Below are positions 1-11,093 of a stretch of DNA of 64,000 nt, piece by piece. The notes beneath the pieces were generated by a model, which was not told the origin of the DNA, did no database searches, and worked only from the letters and a program-made list of their open reading frames with translations. Within the stretch, counting starts at the first letter, position 1, and every line of letters begins with the position of its first letter. The stretch comes from Euclidia mi (taxonomy: Eukaryota > Arthropoda > Insecta > Lepidoptera > Erebidae): positions 80,832,450 through 80,896,449 of the forward strand of contig OX123187.2 in the NCBI GenBank assembly GCA_944739405.2, given 5' to 3'. The translations under genes and the position numbers were made by a program.

Positions 1-1673
1 CGGCTTTTCGTTCAAAAGTAATGAAATACCGTATTTTAAAACTGATATATCATCATGGCACAATTAAGCATCGGAGTATATTATTACTCTACATCATTTA
101 ATAAAATTCGCTTAGCGTATCATTTTATCAACTATCAGTTTGTTAACAGACATTTCAAAAGCAATAGTCGCACATATTATTACAGCAATATTTTTTGATT
201 AATTAAACTTATCATAAATTCTGTAGTCAGAAGCTTAATTTTAATATTGTTTTATGTGATTTCGATGCACATTTTGGTATTGACGTCAATAACACAAAAT
301 AATTGAGAATGTATCAACAAATGTATTCAACGCAGTGAATTATACATTACGTTAAAAACAAAACACACCATTGTTATGAAGTTACAAAGCTTTGGCAACT
401 TCATAATAATGGTATAAATTAAACCCAGTACATATCCTTAAGAGTATGGAAATACCAATGATGACTTTAAAAACCGGCTTTTATCAATCCAGTGTAACCT
501 GAAAGGTTTTTAACGAATTCTTCTGCACTGCAAGTAACAGACAATGATAGCTTTTGGTAGGTGCAATTACGTGTCTTATCAAAAGCCTGATAGCAGATGT
601 TGAAACTTTGAATATTTAGTTAATACTATTAGTAAAAAAACACAACATTTTCACAGTAAAATGGAACTTTGGCTTTGGTACTGATATGGGTAATTATTAT
701 CATCTTACAGCTATTTGCACTCTCACGAACTGCTTCTAATTCAAGTCACAGTAGCGTTGATAGGTGAAAGGAGGATTTGTAAACAGTAAAGTTTTGTTTC
801 AATTATAGTGAAACAAATGAAGTATTTACTAACACATGCGGCAATTGTCATTTGTTTATTCGGAAATAATATTGCATCCGTCTGTATATTTGATTGTGTC
901 TTGAGGCGATATTGGACAGAATTCCGAATCTAAATAAGTAATAAAAAAAGTATTTCTGGATATGAATATTTTCACCAGAAGCGCTGGGTTTCAAAACATG
1001 CAAAATATAATCTTATACTTATTATTTTTTATTCAGCTTTATATAGGCTCACATCTTAGTAAAAAAAATTACGTTTTACCAAGTAGTCATAATTCAAAAG
1101 GAAAACTCACTAAAAATATGAGTACTTTGTCTCCGAGGTATATTTTAAAACGTTCGCTTTGTGACTAAAGAATGTTTTACCTTTGCAAATGTACGAAGAA
1201 AAATAGTTTTGTCACACGCCCATGGAAGAATAACTGAAGCATGGAAGGAACGATATTTTTAAGAACAAATTGAATATAGCTACACTCTTCACTCATATGA
1301 TATATTAGAGTTGCCAGAAGAAGATGGCACTATGTTTGTCAGTTAGGGCTAAAGACAATTTGAACACAAATATCGTAACTTTTTAATTTAATAGTGACTG
1401 AGCAAATCCGCCATCGATATCGATTAAAGTTTCAATATAGGTTCAAAATCAAACGGACTTGTATAGTATATTATTTATATGTTGTACATATCAAATTCCG
1501 TAACTTTATGTCCACAGCAGTCAGAACGCTAGTTGATGGACAGTCTTTAAATAATTATTACACAAACTTGCATTTTTAAACTGAACTTATATATTTTTGT
1601 TTCAAATGGGTACTCAGTAGCATATAATCTTTCGAGGCGTTATTTTCTAATTTTCATGGTATTTTTCTTTACG
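1..1673. other. AT-rich stretch, nothing recognised
   Basis: Open frames here are short (68 and 61 codons at most), of low complexity, and resemble no family I know. No terminal repeats or RNA genes were seen. Confidence 0.5.
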
Positions 1674-1831
1674 CATCAACAGCCTTTTCAAGCCCACTGC
1701 TGGTCTTTAACCTTCCGTGGTGGAGGTTTGGCCTACTATAATACCACACTAGCCAGACGTATTCGTATAGGGTTTTATTTCGAGATTTCCTTCTCTTGTT
1801 TCTCTTAGTCGCCTCATACGACACCCTCGGC
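1674..1831 (-). repeat. RTE LINE-derived non-autonomous fragment
   Basis: Read on the minus strand, it starts with a GGTGTCGTA-type motif followed by GGCGACTAAG. It continues through CCCTATAC and a GGTATTATAGTAGGCCAAA stretch and ends with a CAGCAGTGGGCTTGAAAAGGCTG-type sequence. The first part matches the 5' leader of the RTE element at 36242-36385. The last part resembles an RTE 3' end. The two are joined with no coding sequence between, so this looks like an internally deleted, SINE-like RTE derivative. Confidence 0.55.
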
Positions 1832-3738
1832 ATAAATGTTTATTTATACTTATTTATAGTTAGTTTTTCCGCTGTAATGAAAGCTGTAAGTGGAATTAAT
1901 AAATATTAAATAAATAAATCATCACCCCCTACTCTCTCTCTAATCTCAATAACATATTTTTATTAGAGAAAGCAAATAATTAAGATAAAAGCAAAACTCA
2001 TAGCTTAAGCATTATGATAACTGAGAATGGCATATCCAAATTAATTCTTTACAAGGATAGGAGATAGTCGACATGGATTTTATCAAGCAAAAAACATAAA
2101 AATTTACTTAAAATAGATAAATCAGACAAAACCTTGAATAGTGCCCAAAGGTTTGTTATTAACAATAATTACTTTATTGAATTGAAATTTGCTCATTACA
2201 TAGTGTAGGTAATACAAATCTATGTGTAAAAAATGTATGTGCGGGATCGGACACTTTTCGGTCATACATGTGACACACAGATAGACAGATAATATTTAGA
2301 GAGAAAAAAATTGTGGCTAGACTAGTCCTTCGATTTTATCTTGGGATCGGCACATTATTAGTCCACTAGTCGAACAAGAACAACCAAGTTTTGGTCTCTG
2401 GGTAGATGACATTTAACAAAATTTCTTTCAAATGAAGATTCCCTTATTTTGATGCATATCCACTCAGTAGTCGTGACTATGAAAGCAGACAATTCTTATC
2501 AAACCTTCAAATTACTGTCCTTTAAATATTACTGTCTTTGTAAAGAAAGATCAGATTTTTTCTATAGGTGCATATTTTTTTTTTGTAATATGATGGATTC
2601 TAACAAGCTTCGAAATTCATTACTGTTGCTGATAGTTTAAATAATAGCAAGTAATTATTTAAGCATTCACACTGATATGTTTAGAAGGGAGGAGCCATCT
2701 GTCATTACTATAAAAACATTCCGCAGTAAAATGCTTGGAACAAATTCTATGGTGCTTTCTAGGCACCCAATTTTCTCCACGACATACTGCAGCAATCCAC
2801 TTATTTTATAAATCTTTATCACGTGCACATATAATCTAAAAAATAACGAGGTAAAAATATACGGTGGATAGACATATCGATAAGATTTTTTACAACACTT
2901 GAAAAGTCGATATAAATATTATACGACTAAATTCAAAATCATGATAGAACTGTTATAAAAGAAAAAATCACTAAGGTTATATAATTTGATGGCATAATAT
3001 TGTCTAAATTGTATCTTACACGTCAGTTGACTGTGTTCAATTTGGGAGTACTAGGACGGTCTCTATGTATATTATCCAATCTCTTTGCACACGCCTTAAC
3101 TTTATGATTACTTTGTGGTCAACACAGAAGCTCTGAGAGGTTTTTGCCGACTTTCATTTGCGAGTCCTTTTCTCTAAGCAGTTTCTATTACTACTTGTAC
3201 AAAGTAGGACTCAGGGTTTCTACTAATTTCAAAGGAAAGTGAGTGTTTTATTTTATTTTTGTATCTCACAGGTAATGAGAAAGGTTTCTTGAAATGAGCT
3301 GAATTGAAAATGATTTTTATTAATGTGTTGCCTTTGCTGGTAATTTTGTTTATGCAGTATTTTTTGTAGAATAATTTCTGAGAATTGACTATTGGTAGAA
3401 TTGGTAGGGTATTGGTTATCCTATCAGAAATATTAATTCGAAAACGGGAGCCAAGTGCAACATTGAAATCTCGCACGTTAGTCAACTTTGGTGACAGTAA
3501 ATTTTGCTTTAAGGCGCGAGTTTTGGATTGTAACCAGACACCTATTAGATGTTGGTCGCTAAATTTAACAATTCTAAATAGATACCAATTTCTTGTTTTT
3601 CTGTAAGTAATTGTCATAAATGAAATATGATTACCTACTAACAGTTGTAGGTACAGGAAATATTTAATAGAATAAAGAGAAGTCCAAGTTAAAACATTAC
3701 ATAATAAAGTAAGAATAATATAAAATTAAAAAATATTC
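1832..3738. other. AT-rich intergenic DNA, no supported gene
   Basis: The longest frame is a 147-codon minus-strand ORF at 3174-3617, overlapped by an open plus-strand frame. Its sequence is basic and repetitive with no domain I recognise, so I do not call it a gene. Confidence 0.4.
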
Positions 3739-4118
3739 TTAACCCGGCGTGATTGACGCAAAAAAAAAAACGCGGGCAATGACGCTGGGTCATAGCTACC
3801 CAGATTAAAATTTCATGTTTGTGCGAAATCAAAGATGTCACTTTATTTTTTTAAACTGTTCGTTATTAAAGGGTTCCTTGCGCATGTAGTAAAATAAAAA
3901 CAATGCCATTATATTAAATTCCCTTCGATTGGGTCTGGCACAAAGCTCTTCTTTCGAAGCTCCCTTCCTATGGGCTGCCCGAGAAATTATGCGAATGGGT
4001 CACCAGCTTTCTTACAGACAGAAGCATAAGTGGTCTCAGATTGGGGAAGACTTAATTTGGTCCAATTTAACCCCACAAAGACACAAGTCTGCTTGTTCAC
4101 CGCAAAAAACTGCCGTTA

Positions 4119-4390
4119 TAATAATAATAATATTCTACCACATTCACACAATACCATCTAGTCCCAAACTAAGCAGAAGCTTGTCCTATGGGTATTAGAT
4201 AATGGATAAACATACATATATACTTTTTTTTTTGTAAATACATACATATTAAACATAGAAACACCCAGACTAAGACAAACATCCATTTTCACGCATACAA
4301 ATGTTTGACTTGAGCGGAAATCGAACCCGCGACCTTCGGCGTAGCAATCGCTTACACTCCCGCGGCGCCAACCGGTCGTGCCGTTGGTTG
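4119..4390 (-). repeat. tRNA-derived SINE, family B (reverse)
   Basis: On the minus strand the head carries a Pol III B-box-like GGTTCGATTTCC (about 4317-4329). It is followed by an AT-rich body with TATGTATG repeats, a TGCTTAGTTTGGGACTAG motif, and an (ATT)n tail. The 3' motif recurs at 44440-44575 (plus strand), and a diverged full copy lies at 53195-53490. The SINE sits inside the piggyBac-like element, directly beside a LINE fragment. Confidence 0.7.
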
Positions 4391-4399
4391 TATGTCCTC

Positions 4400-5105
4400 G
4401 TTTTGAGAGCACCCCCTTAACTGCCTCCAGTATTGGAATACTTGGTGTTGACATATCAAGCGAAGTCCAGTTCCGCGGTCACTTAGAGGGTAAGGCTAAG
4501 TTAGCCTCGAAGAAGCTTGGCGTGCTAAATAGATCGAGACGGTATTTCACTCCGGCCCACCGCTTGCTCCTTTGTAAGGCGCAGGTCCGGCTGCATATGG
4601 AATACTGTTCTCATCTTTGGGCAGGGGCACCCCAGTACCAGCTTCTACCTCTGGACCGCATCCAACGGGGAGCCACTCGGATTGTCGACTTCCAAGACAT
4701 TTACAATCGGTTAGACAACTTGGCGCTGCGTAGAGATGTAGCCTCGCTATGCATCTTTTATCGCTTCTACTATGGGGAGTGCTCCGAGGAATTGTTCAGA
4801 TTAATCCCTGCCGCCTCTTTCCGCCATCGTTCTACGCGACAGCATTTCCATCCCCATCATTTAGATGGTTGGCAATCCACAACGATGCGTTTCTCTAGAA
4901 AATTTCTGCCTCGCACCTCTAAACTGTGGAATGATCTGTCGCCTGCGGTTTTTCCGAACCAATACAACCTTCAAGGAAAGAGCGTATTCCTTTTTAAAAG
5001 GCCGGCAACGCACTTGTGACTCCTCTGGTGTTGCGGGTGTCCATGGGCGGCGGTAATCGCTTAACATCAGGCGATCCGTCTGCTCGTTTTCATATAAATA
5101 TTAAA
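4400..5105 (+). pseudogene. CR1/Jockey-type LINE ORF2 C-terminus and 3' end
   Basis: The frame from about 4435 encodes the post-reverse-transcriptase region of a non-LTR retrotransposon. Landmarks are an ILGVDIS start, a VRLHMEYCSHLWAGAP block (LINE thumb region), RTSKLWNDLSPAVFP, and a final SFLKGRQ-type tail. The expected C-terminus (FLKGRQRTCDSSGVAGVHGRR) lies in another frame at 4995-5056, so there is a frameshift near 4960-4980. The 3'UTR has the ATCGCTTAACATCAGGCGATC motif common to lepidopteran copies. Endonuclease and polymerase are absent: this is a 5'-truncated dead copy, possibly fused to the SINE before it. Confidence 0.85.
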
Positions 5106-5339
5106 TTTTTATTCATTAGCTTCGAAAGTAACATGCAACATCTTTGTTGAAAATTTAACATTCATAAGCATATTATATTTTTAACACTTTTTATAAACTA
5201 TTCTTGCAAATAAGAGGAATTAACAATCTCAAGTCATAGATTAGAGATTAAAAAACTTATGTTAATGTTACAAAAGATAAAAAATCAGCTTTCTACGTAT
5301 TCATTAATAATCATAGAAGTACTGCAGTTATTGCAGTAC

Positions 5340-5605
5340 GGCATGATATGACCTGGGCTTTATCTTTGAAAAACTTCTGGGTTAATCGATTTTGCAAAGA
5401 TAAAAGATTTTCTGATGAATCTGAGTCGATATCACCGCCGTCTTTTTTACATTCGCTGTTGTTACTTCGTTCAGATAAGCGATCTTCATTGTCAGCCTTG
5501 TAGAGCCGATGTTCCCTTCGTCGGACTCGGCTTCATCCAGTACCGACAAATTTGGTCTGGATGGTTTGCCAATGACATTTTCGTCGAATAACTATAAAGA
5601 CTAAG
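5340..5605 (-). pseudogene. Possible acidic N-terminal trace of a piggyBac transposase
   Basis: Minus-strand translation near the right end gives an acidic, serine-rich stretch, including DEAESDEG, then in another frame DIDSDSSENLLSLQ. PiggyBac transposases often have acidic N-termini, and the location next to the right TIR fits. No catalytic DDD domain is visible, the frame is broken, and composition alone is weak evidence. Confidence 0.2.
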
Positions 5606-5881
5606 CAAATTAACTACAGACATTGATTAAAACACGAATAAAACTAAAATAGGTATGCTACGAAAATACAACGCCGGCGATGACGGTGGGTCATACTTAC
5701 CCGCTTTGATTTGACGCACGTTCATCTCGCATCGGCCATACCGGCGTGGCGGATCGGTGAGGAGGAAGCCGTACCTTCAGCTACACAAACGCTTAAAACA
5801 TTGGATAAGCGCATAAGGAAAATATGGCCTTTTTAAAACTCGCTGGGTCACTATGACCCAGCGTCAATCACCCCGGGTTAA

Positions 5882-6134
5882 TGACATAAACTCCTGAAGT
5901 ACTATTTTCACTATAGCGAAATTCGAAATTTATCCTCGCAAAACTGTCACAATCCTGAAAAACTAAACAAAAAAATATAAAATCTGTTTTCACCTAAGCG
6001 CTCTTTTTTATTTATTTTTAGTATATTTCAGTACAAAGAGTTTCGAGTTAAACAATGAAACTGGTCACATAAAAGGATGTTATTAAAACAACTGCAAAGA
6101 ATAACAAAGCCAAGTTGTATCATTCGTTTTTAAA
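5882..6134. other. AT-rich spacer
   Basis: Nothing recognised between the piggyBac-like element and the RTE fragment. Confidence 0.4.
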
Positions 6135-6780
6135 CAGTTTCACTCCGGCTAAGTGGAGTGACGATATACGCAGATGGCCATAGTTGTTATTATTAAAATT
6201 CAATTTTTTCATTCCAGCGCGGCGGCCATTCTCGGGTAGCGCGAAGGCTAAATGATAGCCAAGTGATTTGAACGCAAGTCGCGGTTGCGTAATCGAATAA
6301 GTGAGATGCCACTGTGTGCATAAGTGAGATGCAATTATGGCCAGACAAGCGCTTGAAAACCGTTTCGCCAAGCCGTTTCAACTAGCGATAGGTACTCACT
6401 TGATGGACAACATTCTATTATTTAATTATGCTTTTCTGTATAGATAATAAGATTATGATATTATGTGCCTGTGATCGTCACTTGGGGTTACCACCTAAGA
6501 TCAGGGTTGGTTTGTGGTCTTCGCCATAATCAACATAAGCTTGAGTGGTAACCTCGTTTTTATAACATACCTACTTGTGTAATTCTGTAATGTCTCATGT
6601 TTATGTAATATCTAACTATTGTGTATGTTGTAAAAATAAATGCATTTCTCTCTCTCTCTCTCTCTCTCTCTCAAAGTGGCTGGCAGCGGCTGGACACGAA
6701 AAGCCAAAAATCGGCCCCAGTGGCGTGCCATTGGAGAGGCCTATATCCAGCAGGACTGCGGCAGGCTGATGATGATGAAA
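6135..6780 (+). pseudogene. Split RTE LINE 3' terminus
   Basis: 6135-6172 encodes an AKWSDDIR-like peptide. 6673-6778 encodes KVAGSGWTRKAKNRPQWRAI followed by GEAYIQQ, then a (GATGAT)n tail. In the fuller RTE element at 36-38 kb these two pieces are contiguous (RWTNDLKKVAGTDWM...). About 500 bp therefore separates them here. That intervening stretch has an inverted GGTTACCAC/GTGGTAACC pair and ends in an AATAAA and a TC microsatellite, as an inserted retroelement might. Confidence 0.6.
6644..6672. repeat. (TC)n microsatellite
   Basis: An uninterrupted TC dinucleotide run directly abuts the RTE 3' fragment. Confidence 0.95.
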
Positions 6781-7004
6781 CATTCGTTTCACATACACAG
6801 TATAATAAATGTAAATTTTTATTACCGTAAAGCTTTTATCCCACCTTTGAAGTCAGCTTTAACTTTTTTATTCGGTATAAATAATAATTGATAAATCTAC
6901 TACGTTTATGTACTAATCTTTTTGCTTTACTCGTAACCTCTTCAGCTACAGCACTTTCTAAGCGACCTTATCGTCATATATTTTTTACGCTGTCTTCTGT
7001 ACCC

Positions 7005-7200
7005 ATATAAAAATAAATCTTGCGGTACTAACTAACTGACAGACAAGATACAGCCGAAACTACTGGTCGTGAGAAGCTGAAATTCGGCATGTATGATAGG
7101 GGAGCATTAAGAAGGGATTTCCTGAAATTCCCACGCCATTGAGAAGAAACAAATAAATAAAAAGACAATGTGCGCGCGTAGCTTCAGGCATCCTCTAGTA
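7005..7200 (-). repeat. Dispersed repeat D copy
   Basis: The minus strand contains the CAGCTTCTCACGACCAGTAG...TTCGGCTGTATC block followed by GTCAGTTAGTTAG. Related blocks (CAGCTT, CGCCCAATAG-type, CAGTCAGTAACGCAAG) occur at 17235-17460, 40840-40920, 47115-47240 and 51835-51978. They are non-coding, and I cannot assign a superfamily. Confidence 0.55.
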
Positions 7201-7259
7201 GAACATAAACATTAAGTAACTTAACGATGACGTACGTAGCTGGCTTGTTAGTATCACGA

Positions 7260-7475
7260 TCAGAAAGTCAATTCTGGCTGTCATGAAGAACTTTGACAGT
7301 CGTCATAAGAGTCAGTACCCATAAATATACTTACACTAGTGTAAGCTATAGAATAGTGTAATAATGACAGTCGTTTTAGGGAGTCAGTTTCCTGGAATTA
7401 GTTCTATGGAATATCGCTATCCCCTTGGGTTGCGAGTGTCGGGAGATAGCTGTCGCTCTGTGGAAAACCTATAGA
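7260..7475 (+). repeat. SINE A1 body, degraded
   Basis: Contains CTGTCATGAAGAACTTTGAC, a GGGAGTCAGT block, ATGGAATATCGCTATCCCC and GTCGCTCTGTGGAAAA, in the same order as the intact SINE A1 copies (30444-30838, 52242-52611). The tRNA-like head is lost and an internal partial duplication of the GACAGTCGT block is present. Confidence 0.65.
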
Positions 7476-7675
7476 GATAAATTATATAGGAGATCTCGCT
7501 GTAGTGATAAATTACTACACAAATAAAATATCATACTCAAGATATGACTCCTGTGCTGCTAGCACCCACAAACTCCAGCTTAACAAAGACTAAGCACTAG
7601 ATCAACACTCAAGTTTGTTTTGAGTTCTCTATTTTTATAAGCTTGTCTTTTCAACACGCTTTTATTAGGTCGTCG

Positions 7676-8390
7676 TGTATGTAACTAACTATGTAATGGA
7701 ATCTAAGCTTACTAAAATTTACCACCTTCCAAGGGTAGTAGCGTAATGAAAATTGGCAGCTGTATGTAGTTCCGATGACAATACAATAATTTGGTACTGT
7801 CAAACTGATCTGATGATGGAGCCGGAAGATATGAACTGGAACTCGACATGTATGTAACTAACTATGTAATGGAATCTAAGCTAACTAATTTAACCAGCTT
7901 CCAAGGGTAGTAGCGTAATTAAAATTGGTAGCTGTATGTAGTTCTGATGACAATACAATAATATAGTACTGTCAAACTGATTTGCTGATGGAGCCGGAAG
8001 ATATGAACTTGAACTCGACATGTATGTAACTATGTAATGGAATCTAAGCTAACTAATTTAACCATCTTCCAAGGATAGTAGCGTTATTAAAATTGGTAGC
8101 TGTATGTAGTTCTGATGACAATACAATAATATGGTACTATCAAACTGATTTGATGATGGAGCCGGAAGACATGAACTGGAACTTCATGAAGGAAAATCAT
8201 AACATAGCTGTTTTGGATTTCTCAGAAAAGTCTTATAATTAACTTTGGCCACGATTAGGTTTCAAGGTCTGATGATGAAGCCGGAAGATAGACATTGGCA
8301 TTCCATGATGGAATATCCGTATCATAGTCGTGTTTGCACTTGTGAGAAAGGCCATGTTATGGACTTTGAACACGATCAGGCTTCAAGGTT
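7676..8390. repeat. Two adjoining short tandem arrays
   Basis: Three head-to-tail units start with TGTATGTAAC at 7676, 7849 and 8021 (periods 173 and 172 bp). They share CTTCCAAGG.TAGTAGCG and GATGATGGAGCCGGAAGA. The last unit runs into a second array with a period of roughly 117-120 bp. Its two units (about 8153-8268 and 8269-8389) each begin with TGATGATG.AGCCGGAAGA and end with AGG.TTCAAGG. Units are diverged and non-coding. Confidence 0.8.
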
Positions 8391-10240
8391 ATAATAAACC
8401 AGTGTGCCAGTGTTCCAGCACCCCACGTTTTTACAATGAAATATTATAATTAAAAGCACATAGTTTATACTTCAGCCCAAAAAAGAGGCAACTTGAACGA
8501 TCCATAATATATTTTTTGTTTTTACGTGCATTTATCAAAACGTGTTTTTCTAGTGTTTTTTAAACTATTAATTTATTGTTTTCCTTACTTAGCGGTCCCA
8601 AATTGAATTTACGGCAATTTTTTTTCTCAAAATGTATATTCGTTTTATAATAAGACACACTTATTTTGCCAGAGTTTTATAAGTTTTGATTTCAGATTAT
8701 ACTTCTCTTAAATTGAGCCATTTGCATTTTGACCCTTCTCTAAGCCCTCCAGTCTCCTACTACATGAAACTAAAAAATTGCTAGTCGAATATTGCTACTC
8801 TAATATCAATTACTATGTAGCTAAAATTACCTGCCCAATTGACAAGCCCGATTCCTCCAAAAACCTTATTAACGGAGCTCATACTTCTTCCCCCACACAT
8901 ACTTTAAAAAATATTAATGAGCATAAAATGAAAACACAGACACCTCGACGTGTAGATTGATGTTCACCGTATGTTAAAAAACCGGGACCGCAGGTGTCCA
9001 CAGCTTTAGATGCACGGTCAACCTCGACTAATCGTGAAAAGGCACATGCTCGTACTTGGGAAAAAAAATAATAAGTTATCCCAAAACAACGTCCTGTCCA
9101 AATAACTTCAACCTTTCTAACTTTTATGGGATATGCGTGACCCACGTCTAAAACTAATAACGTGTCAAAGTACAAAATTATTCTGGTGTTAAATTATGCA
9201 ACGTGTTTTTATTACGTCCAGTAGGTGGTGAATTATTTTTTATATAAGATGCCAATGACGTAAAGGCACCTATTTATTGAATGGTTGTTATTTGTTTTTA
9301 TAGATATAAGTAAGGTTCGTTATCAGCCTTGTTTATAATCTACCCCCTGCTAGGCGTAGGACTCTTTTCATTATAATGAGGGCCATAATCCACTCCATTT
9401 TTTTCTCAAAATACATACACATAGAAATACAATAAAGATAAACAAGTCGGAAAACGATATATTTTGTGCGTATTTAAGTGGGTTTCTGAATAGTTTAGTT
9501 TAGAAATTGAGCCTTGCAGTAGGCATTAAGATACAACGGAAACCGGTGAGTGAAATATTAATATAATCATAAACATTTCATTGAAAATAATAAGTCAAGG
9601 GTCTAGTTCCAAATTCTACGAACAAGGAAGACATACAATATAGTTAGAGTGAGAGAAACTATCACTTCGAAAAATAAAGACCCTATTAAACCTAGCAACT
9701 ACACGTCCGTGAAGTTAGCCATTCCATTCATAGTCGGGAAACAACAAACAGTCCCTCTTCATATGGAGGATAGGTATCCAAAACTTTAAATTGCGTAACC
9801 GAATCGCAAACATTTGTTACAAACAGCACCAACTCGACATTTGCCAAAGCGGTGTGGTCGCTATCCCGGTTCCAAGCGAAAAACCCGATTGGTAACTTGT
9901 GGGAAGTTTCTAGTTCGCAGATATTTGTGAGTTATGCACTGTGACGCGTACCTTTGACACTTAGACGGCGATACGGTTTAGCCAAGTATACTCTACTATC
10001 TTTTGCACCAACAAATCCAAAACTAAAAATAGAAAGAGTTTCTAGGTTTAGTGCAAACTTCGTGTCATGAAATTTGCGAAGAATAAAAAATAATCCTTCG
10101 CTTTCGCGTTTTGGATTTAGTTTTATTTAAACCAAAAGCTTCTGGCTAATAGGCGGGTGGTTAACTCTTTGTTCTATTTTAGTGAATAAATATTGCAGGT
10201 TAAATATTCGCGAAGTAAAAAAAAAAGAAAAATGTTTTAA
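8391..10240. other. Intergenic, nothing firmly recognised
   Basis: Short frames at 8778-8960 and 8879-9175 overlap on opposite strands and show no domain. A GGTGAGT splice-donor-like motif at about 9545 follows a short moderately CG-rich stretch, but I cannot support an exon. Confidence 0.35.
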
Positions 10241-10245
10241 TGTAT

Positions 10246-10431
10246 TGAACGGGAATGCCCTTGGTAATATTGAAACGAAAAGTGGACTGTATAATTATTT
10301 ATTCGCGACAGATTGAGGAGCTTGCGCACATTACATTAGGGTTATTTGACAACTAACTTTACACAATAGGGTTGCCGCGTATAATGAAAAACATAACAAA
10401 AAAATAAAATTAATGTTGCCAATCGTCAACA
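10246..10431 (-). repeat. BEL1 3' LTR
   Basis: A 186-bp direct repeat of 16797-16983, starting TGAACGGG and ending GTCAACA on the plus strand, so TG...CA on both strands. This is short for a BEL/Pao LTR. The adjoining internal DNA (10432 onward) lacks an obvious polypurine tract. Confidence 0.9.
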
Positions 10432-11093
10432 TATTGCCGGGGCAACTAGAAATACCGAAGTGTTACAGAGTTACAACGAATAATCGTAATAAACAAATCT
10501 TTTAAATAACTAAGATTATTTTAATTTATACCAAACCCTAAACTTCAAATTTGAATACAACCAATATTTTGTAATTGAATAGTAAGTAATTATGTTTTAG
10601 AAAAACAATGCTGAATTACTTACAATCATATTATTATTTGAATGACTACTGGTTATTTGAAAAGACAATAGCTGGTATACAGTTACTGAGATTACAAATG
10701 GCTAAGTATAGAACATGTTTTATTAAAGTGAAGTTATAGAGACTAAGTCAGTATGTACCCAACTGAATTTTAATTATCAACAAATTATATCCAATATAAC
10801 AATGTGAAACAGTTGTTATGCAATGAATGAATGAAAAGTACTTTCCTACATCTAATAAACTTAAATCTTGAGATAAGCAACTAAAGCCAACAATACCTAA
10901 CTTACAGTATAGGTGCTTAGTTGAAAGATAATAAATAAGCATATTGCTTACACGTTGAATTTATAAACTAAATTTACATTATTGTTCAAGTATTATAGAT
11001 ACGCAAGCATATTATGTAGAATATGACTACTAACTTAAACAATATATACTTAAATCTATACACAGTACATAATAAGTATCAACTATTAAAATA
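10432..11093 (-). other. BEL1 3' untranslated region
   Basis: AT-rich sequence between the polyprotein stop (11094-11096 on the minus strand) and the 3' LTR. No further frame or repeat was recognised. A 64-codon minus-strand ORF at 10748-10942 is not supported. Confidence 0.6.

Larger units (their letters stand above)
3743..5877. mobile_element. Non-autonomous piggyBac-like transposon
   Basis: TTAA lies at both edges (3739-3742 and 5878-5881). The 17-bp termini are inverted repeats with 16 of 17 matches: the left begins CCCGGCGTGATTGACGC and the right reads CCCGGGGTGATTGACGC on the other strand. TTAA duplication with a CCC-starting TIR is the piggyBac signature. A subterminal CGCTGGGTCA-type motif sits inside each end (about 3782 and 5841), and a related one at about 5678. 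The interior holds a reversed SINE (4119-4390), a LINE 3' fragment (4400-5105) and a possible trace of acidic coding sequence near the right end. No intact transposase frame is present. Confidence 0.8.

Noticed and set aside
3174..3617. 147-codon minus-strand ORF
   Set aside because: No domain, low complexity, overlapping open frame on the other strand; may be chance.
5318..5340. Small hairpin GTACTGCAG..TGCAGTAC
   Set aside because: Eight-base arms are expected by chance at this scale.
7676..8390. CRISPR-like regular repeats
   Set aside because: Units are long, diverged, without unique spacers, and the genome is eukaryotic.
9470..9560. Possible 5' exon with GGTGAGT donor
   Set aside because: No coding frame, no acceptor or downstream exon could be supported.
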